In this document: positions 45,424 to 52,940 of the stretch, one piece after another | How the letters are laid out: every line of letters begins with the position of its first letter | Numbering within the stretch: position 1 is the stretch's first letter | DNA from: an uncultured Oscillospiraceae bacterium | GTDB lineage: Bacteria > Bacillota > Clostridia > Oscillospirales > Acutalibacteraceae | NCBI GenBank assembly: GCA_949293315.1 | Contig: CASFCH010000051.1 | Span: forward strand, 1-64,000 | Length of the DNA: 64,000 nucleotides | Direction: 5' to 3' | The notes under the pieces: model-generated | What the model saw: the letters and a program-made list of their open reading frames with translations, nothing else | What the model was told of the DNA's origin: nothing | The model's database searches: none | Program-made: the position numbers and the translations under genes

Positions 45424-46701
45424 TTAAAAGGCGTAGTCGCCCGTATCGCTCCAAAGAATATATCCGCTCACGCCGGCCGTTTCGGCCGCCTGAATATATG
45501 CCTGCGTTTCTGCCGCATCCTGTGCGTCGAGCACCGGCATGATCCCCGTGCTCCTGCCCCCGAGCGTCGCCCGGCTGACGATCTGCCGGCAGGCGGCCTC
45601 AACCAGCGCGTTCATATCCGCCTGCGGGGACAGCTCCTCCTCGCCGACCTGCATCGGGTCCGGAAGCTGCGCCTGGCGCAGATCCGGAGCGCAGACCCGG
45701 GCGCTCGCATCGAGCAGACTGCCGTCATAGCGCTCCGCATCGCCGTTGAGCGCGCTGTCGCCCGTGACATACAGCAGGATCTTATCCGCACCGCCCACGG
45801 CGTCGAGTACGGAGTCCACAAAGCTCTTCAGGGTGGCGTTGCGCCCTGCGGAGCTGCTCTCCTCCCCGTCAAATCGGGCCTTATTCATGGAGTATCCGGC
45901 GGGGAACTGCACCCCCGTGAGCAGCACCTTATCCAGATTCAGCGCGCCGAACGCCTCCTGGATGATCTGAATATTATAGCTGCGCGCCGCCTGAGAATAC
46001 GGGTTCAGCCACGCCTTGCCGCCCTTTGCCGGGGCGCCGTCCAGCCAGAGCTGATCCGTATCCTCATAATATACGGCGCCGCCCTCGAGCGAGGACGCGG
46101 CCAGCGGATCATCAAAGCAGTGAAACAGGCCGATCACATCCATGCCGTGCTGCCGCACCGCATCGATCGCCGGCAGCAGATTTTCATCCGCAGCGGGCGC
46201 CTCTGCCGCAAGCGCCTCCGGGACGGCGCACGCATAGTTGATTGTGCCGTCCGCATTTTTGATATCCAGCACCACCGCGTTGATCCCCGCGGCGGCCGCG
46301 CCGTCCAGTAAGGTGTTGAGGGCCTGCGTATCCGCCAGCTTTTCCGCCGGGAGATAGATCGCGTTGCGTCCGTTGGAGCCGTTATCCTGCGTGGGCTGCG
46401 CCTGATCGTCCCCCGCCTCCTGCCCCGGGGCCGCCGTCTCCCCGGGCTGGGACTCGGCAACTACCGGGAGATGGGAGACGTCGAGCATCAGCGTGACGGA
46501 AAAATAGCCGACTACAAATACAAACACAAATCCCAGCGCGGCAAATACCCACTTGACCGCGGAGGCGCGCCGCTGCTTCTTCTCCACGTCGCTCCTGTAG
46601 CCGCTCTCCACCGGCTCGTTCCCGGGGTAGTCGCGGACAAAGCCGTAATAGCTCCTGCGCCCGGACGGAAGGCCCTCTGCGTTTTTCTTTTTCCGTTTCA
46701 T
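45424..46701 (-). CDS. DUF4015 putative glycoside hydrolase-like protein, membrane-anchored
   Basis: A 425-residue protein with a basic cytoplasmic N-terminus (about 1-48), a single membrane helix (about 50-72), a Gln/Pro/Glu-rich linker (to about 110) and an outside domain. That domain begins NAIYLPAEKLADTQALNTLLDGAAAAGINAVVLDIKNADGTINY, the pattern of DUF4015, a TIM-barrel family related to glycosidases. The family's activity is not settled. It starts 25 bases after the rnfA-like stop and is very probably in that operon, which is an unusual partner. It ends in DTGDYAF with no further anchor. Confidence 0.83.
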   Translation of the reverse strand: MKRKKKNAEGLPSGRRSYYGFVRDYPGNEPVESGYRSDVEKKQRRASAVKWVFAALGFVFVFVVGYFSVTLMLDVSHLPVVAESQPGETAAPGQEAGDDQAQPTQDNGSNGRNAIYLPAEKLADTQALNTLLDGAAAAGINAVVLDIKNADGTINYACAVPEALAAEAPAADENLLPAIDAVRQHGMDVIGLFHCFDDPLAASSLEGGAVYYEDTDQLWLDGAPAKGGKAWLNPYSQAARSYNIQIIQEAFGALNLDKVLLTGVQFPAGYSMNKARFDGEESSSAGRNATLKSFVDSVLDAVGGADKILLYVTGDSALNGDAERYDGSLLDASARVCAPDLRQAQLPDPMQVGEEELSPQADMNALVEAACRQIVSRATLGGRSTGIMPVLDAQDAAETQAYIQAAETAGVSGYILWSDTGDYAF

Positions 46702-46726
46702 CCATCCACCTCCGCGGCAGGTTTCA

Positions 46727-47320
46727 TCAGACGATCAGGCTCTCGCCGGAGAAGCCCATAAACGCCAGGGACAGCAGCGCCGTGTACAGCAGCAGCGCCG
46801 GGATCCCGCGGAAGGAAGCGGGAAGGCGCTTGTTCTGCGTGATCCGGCTCATGCCGAAGCTCAGCAGCACCGTCGCCACAAAAAAGGCAACCCCGGTCCC
46901 GATCCCCGCCCCGACGGCCTCCGTCACCGTGTAGGCCGCCCGGTAGGAGAGCAGCGGCAGCGGGATCACGAGCGTGTTGAACGCCGCCGCGCCGATCTGA
47001 CGCAGAAAGCTGTGCGTGGAATGAAAGCCGAATCTGAACACGATCACGGCTATAAAATACAGGGCAAAAATCACGCCTGTATACAGGACCAGATGCACCG
47101 TATTGCTCGCGCCGCGGATCTCGGGGATCAGATTCAGCGCGGAGGTGGCGGCATTCCCGGCCACGGCAAAAAAGAGCACAAACAAACTCATCCGCACGAT
47201 CCGCTGCGGCTTGGCCGCCACACGCAGGACCTCCGTGATGCCATACGCTCCGCATAACACCACATTCTGGAGCAGGGCTACGGAGAGGGCGATCGTCACC
47301 ATATTCAAAAATGCGCTCAC
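46727..47320 (-). CDS. RnfA-like membrane protein lacking the conserved cysteines
   Basis: A 197-residue, six-helix membrane protein. The last 35 residues (LPASFRGIPALLLYTALLSLAFMGFSG) closely match the end of RnfA/RsxA, and the length is right. In ordinary RnfA two cysteines, in GLCP near residue 25 and in TTNC near residue 112, help bind an iron-sulfur centre inside the membrane. Here the first position reads GIT (with a Cys four residues earlier, C23) and the second region reads AAFNTLVIP with no Cys. Its ATG overlaps the rnfE-like stop by four bases. Electron transfer by the usual route seems unlikely; the role is unknown. Confidence 0.75.
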   Translation of the reverse strand: MSAFLNMVTIALSVALLQNVVLCGAYGITEVLRVAAKPQRIVRMSLFVLFFAVAGNAATSALNLIPEIRGASNTVHLVLYTGVIFALYFIAVIVFRFGFHSTHSFLRQIGAAAFNTLVIPLPLLSYRAAYTVTEAVGAGIGTGVAFFVATVLLSFGMSRITQNKRLPASFRGIPALLLYTALLSLAFMGFSGESLIV

Positions 47321-48126
47321 TTCTCCCCGCCCCCTTTCTCATCGTGCGGCGCAGCGCCGTCCTTGGCGTTGGGCTCCATCCCCGCGGATACGCCGACGGC
47401 TGTCTCCACCACGCCGGCGGATACTTTTTTGACGCGGGAGAGGATCGCCTCCTCATTGAGCTCCTCGTCGGCGGTATCCTCCAGCGCCCCCGCCCTGCGC
47501 GCGCGGTCCCGCCTGTACAGCAGGCACCACAGGAGCGCGGAGAGAAACGCCAGCACCAGGAAGCCGCCAAACGGCGTGTCGATCGCCGGAACCGGCGGCG
47601 TGCCGGTCAGCGGAAGCTCCCAGAACATCCCCTTGCCCAGGATTTCCCGCACGGCGCCGACAATCACAAGCACCGCCGCATAGCCGATGGAATAAGATAT
47701 AGCGTCCGCCAGACTTTTGCGCAAGCGGTTTTTTACCGCAAATCCGTCGCAGCGGTAGATCAGCAGGGAATTGACCGCCATCAGCGGCAGGAAAACACCG
47801 ATGCTGATATAAATATTGGGCATGTATTTATCGATAACGAGCGAAATCGGGATCACCGCGGCCATAAAGGTCACCGCGTAGATGCCCACACGCAGCCAGC
47901 GGGGGATATATTTGTAAAGGGCGCTCGCGAGCAGCTCGCCAAATATGAGCAGCGCCCCCGAAATAGCCGCCAGTATGATGGCCGTCTTCGTATCGGCGGC
48001 CACCGCCGCGATGGGGCAGATCCCGATGGCCTGCACCAGCGCGGGATTCCGGCTGAAGACCCCCTGCCGGAAGATCTGAACATAGCTCAGCTCCTTTTCC
48101 GGAGCGTCCTTTTCCCGCTTTGTCAT
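47317..48126 (-). CDS. RnfE/NqrD-like membrane protein with C-terminal extension
   Basis: A 269-residue protein with six membrane helices. NPALVQAIGICPIAAV matches the RnfE start and keeps the first conserved cysteine (C37). The second conserved position, NC in IPLIVTNCIVVGRAEAF of E. coli RsxE, reads LPLMAVNSLLIYRCDGF here, with Ser120 in place of Cys. AVLVIVGAVREILGKG also matches RnfE. A charged tail of about 65 residues (DRARRAGALEDTADEELNEEAI...) extends beyond the usual end. The ATG at 48126, with GGAGGGGAGG before it, overlaps the rnfD-like stop by four bases. Confidence 0.8.
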   Translation of the reverse strand: MTKREKDAPEKELSYVQIFRQGVFSRNPALVQAIGICPIAAVAADTKTAIILAAISGALLIFGELLASALYKYIPRWLRVGIYAVTFMAAVIPISLVIDKYMPNIYISIGVFLPLMAVNSLLIYRCDGFAVKNRLRKSLADAISYSIGYAAVLVIVGAVREILGKGMFWELPLTGTPPVPAIDTPFGGFLVLAFLSALLWCLLYRRDRARRAGALEDTADEELNEEAILSRVKKVSAGVVETAVGVSAGMEPNAKDGAAPHDEKGGGEK

Positions 48127-49160
48127 GGCAGAACCTCCCCTCCTTCCCGCACCGGGGCCGATTCCTCTTTTTTCGGCACATCCGCACTCCTGCGCAGAAA
48201 GATCGCGCGGGAGACGGGCGGCCACGCCGCATTCATCAGCAGCACGGCAAAACACGCCCCCTCCTCATACGCGCCAAAGTAGCGCAGCAGCATGCACAGC
48301 CCCCCACCGGCAAGGCCGTAGATCAGCTTGCCGATCGGATTCCTGGGGCTGGTGGCCGGATCGCTCATAAAAAACAGCGCCGCAAACACCAGCATACCGG
48401 AGGCAATCTCCATCGTCAGGGACGCCTTCCGCCCGGAGAGAACCCGCGGGAAGATCACCGCGCACACCGAACACACCGCCACAAATGCCGCCGGCGCGAT
48501 GATCTGGGAGGGGCGGCGGATCAGCAGGTAGACCGCGGCGCCAAAGAGGGCGATCGTACAGGTGGCGCCCATCGGCCCCGCGATCCCGCCGGACACGATA
48601 TTGAAAAAGTTAAACAGCGTCGGCGCGCCGGAATCCCCAACGCGGAGCATTGCGGCGAGAGAATCGCCGCGGATGAACGCCTCCGAGCCCGTGACCGCCA
48701 CCGGCGTGCCCACGGCCGGGTACGTAAAGAGCAGATCCCCCCAGCACACCGTCAAAAAAGCGATCCCTGCCGCCGCGGGGACAAAGGGCGACTCCGATGC
48801 CGAGCCGAACGGCAGCTTGACCGCAATTATGGCAAACGCCACCCCCGCCACAGGCAGCCACAGCGGAGCGCTTGCCGGCATGACCAGCGCAACCGCCAAC
48901 CCCGTAAACACGGCCGAAAAGTCGCCCAGCTCCGCGGGGCGGCGCATGAGCGCATAGCCGATCCGCTCAATCACCACAGCGCTGAGCACGCTCAGCGCCA
49001 TGATCCCAAGCGCACGCAGCCCGTAGTGAACCACGGCCATCACCGCCAACGGGAGCATCATAATGAGCATATCGATCATATAGGAGCGCGTCCCGCGGTC
49101 CACTGCGGCGCGCCTGCGCTCCCTCTCGGGTAAATTCCTGTTTCTGTCCAAAAGCCGCAT
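48123..49160 (-). CDS. RnfD-like membrane protein with altered flavin site
   Basis: A 345-residue protein with about nine or ten hydrophobic helices and the RnfD/NqrB fold pattern: KLPFGSASESPFVPAAAGIAFL, FNIVSGGIAGPMGAT and SDPATSPRNPIGKLIYG. In RnfD and NqrB a Thr in SGAT is covalently flavinylated by ApbE. Here the site reads DSGAPT (176-181), with Pro in the Thr position and Thr one further on. It is the first gene of the rnfD-E-A-DUF4015 string. No rnfC, rnfG or rnfB is near. The ATG at 49160 sits very close to AAAGGGAG; the TTG nine bases further on is an alternative start. Confidence 0.8.
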   Translation of the reverse strand: MRLLDRNRNLPERERRRAAVDRGTRSYMIDMLIMMLPLAVMAVVHYGLRALGIMALSVLSAVVIERIGYALMRRPAELGDFSAVFTGLAVALVMPASAPLWLPVAGVAFAIIAVKLPFGSASESPFVPAAAGIAFLTVCWGDLLFTYPAVGTPVAVTGSEAFIRGDSLAAMLRVGDSGAPTLFNFFNIVSGGIAGPMGATCTIALFGAAVYLLIRRPSQIIAPAAFVAVCSVCAVIFPRVLSGRKASLTMEIASGMLVFAALFFMSDPATSPRNPIGKLIYGLAGGGLCMLLRYFGAYEEGACFAVLLMNAAWPPVSRAIFLRRSADVPKKEESAPVREGGEVLP

Positions 49161-49306
49161 CTCCCTTTCCTGTTTGATCCGCGCCGCCGAAGGGGCAATC
49201 CCGGCAGGGATTGACAGCGGCGCCAGTATTTATCCATTGCCAAACGGCCGGTTCCACGCTATCATAAAATCAGCATTACCTCTGACCGAAAGGAGCTGTG
49301 TGAACG

Positions 49307-49858
49307 ATGGAATTCCGTTCCCCCGACAGCCACACGATCACCACGCATCTCACGCGGGCCGATCTGGCCAAAATGCACCTGACCTTTGAGGCCATGGATT
49401 ATTCCGACGCCCATACGCGCCGGGCCATTCACGCCCTGCTGGACAGCGCCTGCCGCGAGCTGCACATCAGCGCCAACACGCACGGGCGCATGATTATTGA
49501 GGCCTTTGCCGAACACGACGGCGGGTGCCGGATCGTCTATACGCTCCCCCCTGAGAAAGGGCGGCTGCGTCTGATGATCAAACGCCGCCGGAGCGCCTAC
49601 GCGTATATCTTCCGCAAGATGGACGATCTGCTCGACGCCTGCGCCGCGCTGCCCGTCCGCCCGGAGAGCGATCTCTACCGGGCGGGGGAGGACTACTTCC
49701 TGATTCTGTATCCCCCGGAAGGGGATCGGGCCGTGCGGACCGTCCTGAATGAGTACGGATCCCCGTGCGGGGCGGATCCCGCGGCGATTCAGGCCGTCCG
49801 CGAACACGGCCGCCTGCTCTGCTGCGGCAACGCCGCACGCAGGCTGTCAGGCATTTGA
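49307..49858 (+). CDS. MecA-like adaptor protein
   Basis: A 183-residue cytoplasmic protein resembling the MecA/NegA adaptor family, which presents substrates to the ClpC ATPase. The N-terminal part (1-80) has the family layout: beta strand, DLAKMHLTFEAMDYSD, TRRAIHALLDSA, then LIISA-like and DGGCRIVYTL. The C-terminal part (95-175) corresponds to the ClpC-binding half, with a helix FRKMDDLLDACAAL and beta strands DYFLILYPPE. It is shorter than Bacillus MecA because the acidic linker is short. AAGGAG lies ten bases upstream of the ATG. Its end overlaps the convergent rpe gene by 12 bases. Confidence 0.72.
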   Translation: MEFRSPDSHTITTHLTRADLAKMHLTFEAMDYSDAHTRRAIHALLDSACRELHISANTHGRMIIEAFAEHDGGCRIVYTLPPEKGRLRLMIKRRRSAYAYIFRKMDDLLDACAALPVRPESDLYRAGEDYFLILYPPEGDRAVRTVLNEYGSPCGADPAAIQAVREHGRLLCCGNAARRLSGI

Positions 49859-50518
49859 CGCGGCCGCGCGCAGCTGCCGGATCATTTCGGCGGCGTCAGG
49901 CGCATTGAATACGGCGCTCCCGGCGACGAACACATTCGCCCCCGCCTGCGCCGCCTGCGCGATGGTCTCCGGCGTGATACCGCCGTCCACCTGAATATTG
50001 ATCTGCCGCCCCGCCTCGTCGCACGCCCTGCGCAGGCGGGTGATTTTATGCATCATATCGGCCATGAATTTTTGCCCGCCGAAGCCGGGCTCCACCGTCA
50101 TGACCAGGATCATGTCCAGCTCCTCGAGCAGCGGGAGCACGGCGCGCGCGCACGTATTCGGTTTAACGGCCAGCGCGGCGCGGCACCCGGCGTCATGAAT
50201 CCGCCTGATTGTCGCACGCGCATCCGACTTGGATTCCGCATGGAAGCTGATAATATCCGCCCCCGCACGCGCAAAATCCTCCACGTACCGGATCGGGTCT
50301 TCAATCATCAGATGAACGTCGAACGGCAGGGCGGAGGAGCTGCGCAGGCACTTGACGATCGGCGCCCCCAGCGTCAGATTCGGCACGAACAGCCCGTCCA
50401 TCACATCAATGTGGAGCCAGTCCGCCCCGGCATCCTCCATCCGTTTGAACTCCTCCCCCATCCGCGAAAAATCGCATGAGAGAATTGACGGCGCAATTTT
50501 GATCTCCAGCGCGATCAC
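49847..50518 (-). CDS. rpe: Ribulose-phosphate 3-epimerase
   Basis: A 223-residue TIM-barrel enzyme interconverting ribulose 5-phosphate and xylulose 5-phosphate in the pentose phosphate pathway. Active-site stretches are IAPSILSCDFSRMG, HIDVMDGLFVPNLTLG with catalytic Asp, HLMIEDP, VMTVEPGFGGQKFM and VDGGI. The start is uncertain: the GTG at 50518 is merged with AAGGAG, while a CTG three codons further on lies eight bases after it and would give the usual MEIKIAPSIL beginning. It overlaps the convergent MecA-like gene by 12 bases at its end. Confidence 0.95.
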   Translation of the reverse strand: MIALEIKIAPSILSCDFSRMGEEFKRMEDAGADWLHIDVMDGLFVPNLTLGAPIVKCLRSSSALPFDVHLMIEDPIRYVEDFARAGADIISFHAESKSDARATIRRIHDAGCRAALAVKPNTCARAVLPLLEELDMILVMTVEPGFGGQKFMADMMHKITRLRRACDEAGRQINIQVDGGITPETIAQAAQAGANVFVAGSAVFNAPDAAEMIRQLRAAASNA

Positions 50519-50640
50519 TCCTTAAAGGAAAATTCGGGTCCCCCTGACGGGGTATATATCATATTGTACCAATTCCGGCCCCAAAGGTCAATCTCAAGCG
50601 TATTTTTTACGCAAACGTTTCTCTGATAAAAACTGCAAAA

Positions 50641-50664
50641 GCGGGGAGGCATACGCCTCCCCGC
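50641..50664 (-). terminator. Hairpin terminator after the EF-G-like gene
   Basis: GCGGGGAGGC and GCCTCCCCGC form a perfect 10-bp stem with loop ATAC. On the minus strand TTTTGCAGTTTTT follows. Confidence 0.85.
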
Positions 50665-50687
50665 AAAGCTGTATGGTGCACCGGCCG

Positions 50688-52763
50688 TTACGCGTCCTGA
50701 CCGGCCTTCTGCTCGGCGATCACCTTGTCGGCCACGGCCTGCGGCGCCTCGTCATACCGCAGGAACTCGAGCTCAAAGCTGCCGCGCCCGCGGGTGACGG
50801 AACGCATCATGGTGCTGAAGTCGGCCATCTCCGCCATGGGGACCTCCGCCTCGATCACCTGCATGGAGCTGTCCTCCGGGGAGGGGCTCATCCCGAGCAC
50901 GCGTCCGCGGCGCTTGGTGATGTCGCCCATGATGTCGCCCATGGTGTCCTCCGGGATCGTCGCGTGGAGGGAACCGACCGGTTCGAGCAGCGCAGGCGAC
51001 GCATTCGGGATGCCGTTCTTAAACGCCAGGTTGGCCGCCAGCTTAAACGCCATCTCCGACGAGTCGACCGGGTGGTACGAACCGTCATAGAGCACGGCCT
51101 TGACGCCTACCATCGGGTAGCCCGCCAGCACGCCGTGTGCCATGCTCTCGCGCAGGCCCTTTTCCACCGCGGGGAAGAAGTTCTTGGGCACCGCGCCGCC
51201 GAAGACCTCCTCCTCGAAGACGAGCTCCTCGCTGCTGCACGGCTCAAAGCGGATGAACACATCGCCGAACTGGCCGTGCCCGCCGGACTGCTTCTTGTGC
51301 CGGCCCTGCGCCTGCACCGTCTTGCGGATCGTCTCGCGGTAGGCGACCTTGGGCTGTTTGAGGACGATATCCACGCCGAATTTCGTCTTCAGCTTGCTGG
51401 TAATCACGTCCAGATGCTGCTCCCCGAGGCCGGAGAGGATCTGCTCGTGCGTCTCGTTATTCGTATAGAAATTGATGGTCGGATCCTCCTCCATCAGGCG
51501 CATGAGGCCCGAGGCCACCTTCTCCTCTTCGCCCTTCTTCGCGGGGGTGACGGCCATGGACAGGCACGGATGCGGGAAGGTGACGCCCTCGAGCTTGACC
51601 ACGCGCGACGGATCACAGAGGGTGTCACCCGTGCGGACCTTGTCGAGCTTGGTGAGCACGCCGATATCGCCGGCGGAGATCTCCGTCAGATCGGTCTGCT
51701 TACCGCCGACCATTCCGACAAGCTTGCCCGCCTTTTCCGCCGCCCCCGTGCGGGCGTCCACCACGCCCATACCCGGGGTGAGCTTGCCGGAGATGACTTT
51801 GACAAAGGACATCCGCCCCACGAACGGGTCGGCGATCGTCTTAAAGCAGAGGGCGGCCAGCTTTTCCGCCTCATCGCAGGGGATCTCCAGCAGGTTGCCC
51901 TCCGTGTCCGCCGCCAGCTCGCTCGCCTTATCCGCAGCGGACGGTGCGAACTCCTCAATCCCGTCGAGCAGCAGATCCACCGCCGCCCCCGTCAGGCCGG
52001 AGAGGGCGAACACCGGATACAGGCTGCCCTGCGCCACGCCCTGCTTCAGGCTGGTGATGATCTCCTCGGGGGTGAAGGCCTCGCCCTCAAAAAACTTGTC
52101 GAGCAGCTCATCGTTGGTGGTCGCGATCGCCTCGCGGAAGATCTCGAGCATCTCCTCGTAATTCTCGTCATTTTCCGGCATGGGGACCTCTGTCGCCTTC
52201 CCGTCCTGATAGGCAAACGCCTTTTTGTGGATCAGGTCGACATAGGAGGCGGCGATATTCCCCTCCATGTGCGGGACGACGACCGGGCACAGCAGGGTGC
52301 CGTACACCCTGCGCAGCGCCTCGAACGTCTTGTAAAAGCTGCGGTGGTCGGAATCCGTCTTGGTGATGGCAAACATGCGCCCTTTCCCCTGCTTTTTGGC
52401 GGAGGAAAAGACCTTCTGTGCGCCGATATCGCAGTCGGAACCCGCGCTCGTCACCACGATCACGCAGTCCGCCGCGCGCACGCCCTCACACTGGCCGCAT
52501 TCAAAGTCGAACTGGCCGGGCGTATCCAATATATTGATCTTCGCATCCTTCCACTCCACTGCGGCGAGTGCTGTGGATACGGAGGATTTCCGCTTCTTCT
52601 CCAGGGGATCGCTGTCCATGACGGTCGTCCCCTCTGCCACCGTACCCATGCGGTCCGTCAGGCCCGCCAGATAGAGCATGGCCTCCGCCACGGTCGTTTT
52701 GCCCTTGCCGCCGTGGCCCGCAAGCGCTATGTTACGGATGGAACCTGCTTTGTGTGATTTCAA
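50688..52763 (-). CDS. Elongation factor G-like GTPase (paralogue)
   Basis: A 691-residue translational GTPase with the full EF-G domain order: G domain, beta barrel (about 300-385), and C-terminal domains III-V (HGQFGDVFIRFEP, GVKAVLYDGSYHPVDSSEMAFKLAA, RRGRVLG). The P-loop is AGHGGKGKT (15-23). Switch II reads DTPGQFDF (80-87), where canonical EF-G has DTPGHVDF: the catalytic His is Gln84. The G4 motif is TKTD (134-137) instead of NKxD. These changes mark the EF-G-like group seen beside the housekeeping fusA in many Firmicutes, which may have a regulatory or accessory role. It is a single gene with its own terminator. Confidence 0.88.
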   Translation of the reverse strand: MKSHKAGSIRNIALAGHGGKGKTTVAEAMLYLAGLTDRMGTVAEGTTVMDSDPLEKKRKSSVSTALAAVEWKDAKINILDTPGQFDFECGQCEGVRAADCVIVVTSAGSDCDIGAQKVFSSAKKQGKGRMFAITKTDSDHRSFYKTFEALRRVYGTLLCPVVVPHMEGNIAASYVDLIHKKAFAYQDGKATEVPMPENDENYEEMLEIFREAIATTNDELLDKFFEGEAFTPEEIITSLKQGVAQGSLYPVFALSGLTGAAVDLLLDGIEEFAPSAADKASELAADTEGNLLEIPCDEAEKLAALCFKTIADPFVGRMSFVKVISGKLTPGMGVVDARTGAAEKAGKLVGMVGGKQTDLTEISAGDIGVLTKLDKVRTGDTLCDPSRVVKLEGVTFPHPCLSMAVTPAKKGEEEKVASGLMRLMEEDPTINFYTNNETHEQILSGLGEQHLDVITSKLKTKFGVDIVLKQPKVAYRETIRKTVQAQGRHKKQSGGHGQFGDVFIRFEPCSSEELVFEEEVFGGAVPKNFFPAVEKGLRESMAHGVLAGYPMVGVKAVLYDGSYHPVDSSEMAFKLAANLAFKNGIPNASPALLEPVGSLHATIPEDTMGDIMGDITKRRGRVLGMSPSPEDSSMQVIEAEVPMAEMADFSTMMRSVTRGRGSFELEFLRYDEAPQAVADKVIAEQKAGQDA

Positions 52764-52872
52764 GGTAATTCCCCCTTAAAAAAGATGAAGATTCGACAAA
52801 ATATATAATTATTTATACATTTCACCGAAAATTATATCACATCCACCCACACAAAACAATAGAACGATGTCA

Positions 52873-52912
52873 TAAAAAAAGGCGCCGTGTGACAAACACA
52901 GCGCCCTATTTT
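52873..52912 (-). terminator. Hairpin terminator of the murD-like operon
   Basis: On the minus strand GGCGCTGTGT and ACACGGCGCC form a stem followed by TTTTTTTAT. It ends the transcript of the gene at 52941. Confidence 0.85.
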
Positions 52913-52940
52913 TGGTAAAACAGCACAAACAGCTCTCTTC

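Noticed and set aside
50673..52757. Very long open frame on the plus strand opposite the EF-G-like gene
   Set aside because: It is a shadow of the GC-rich codon usage of the EF-G-like gene; the translation is His/Arg/Leu-rich with no domain.
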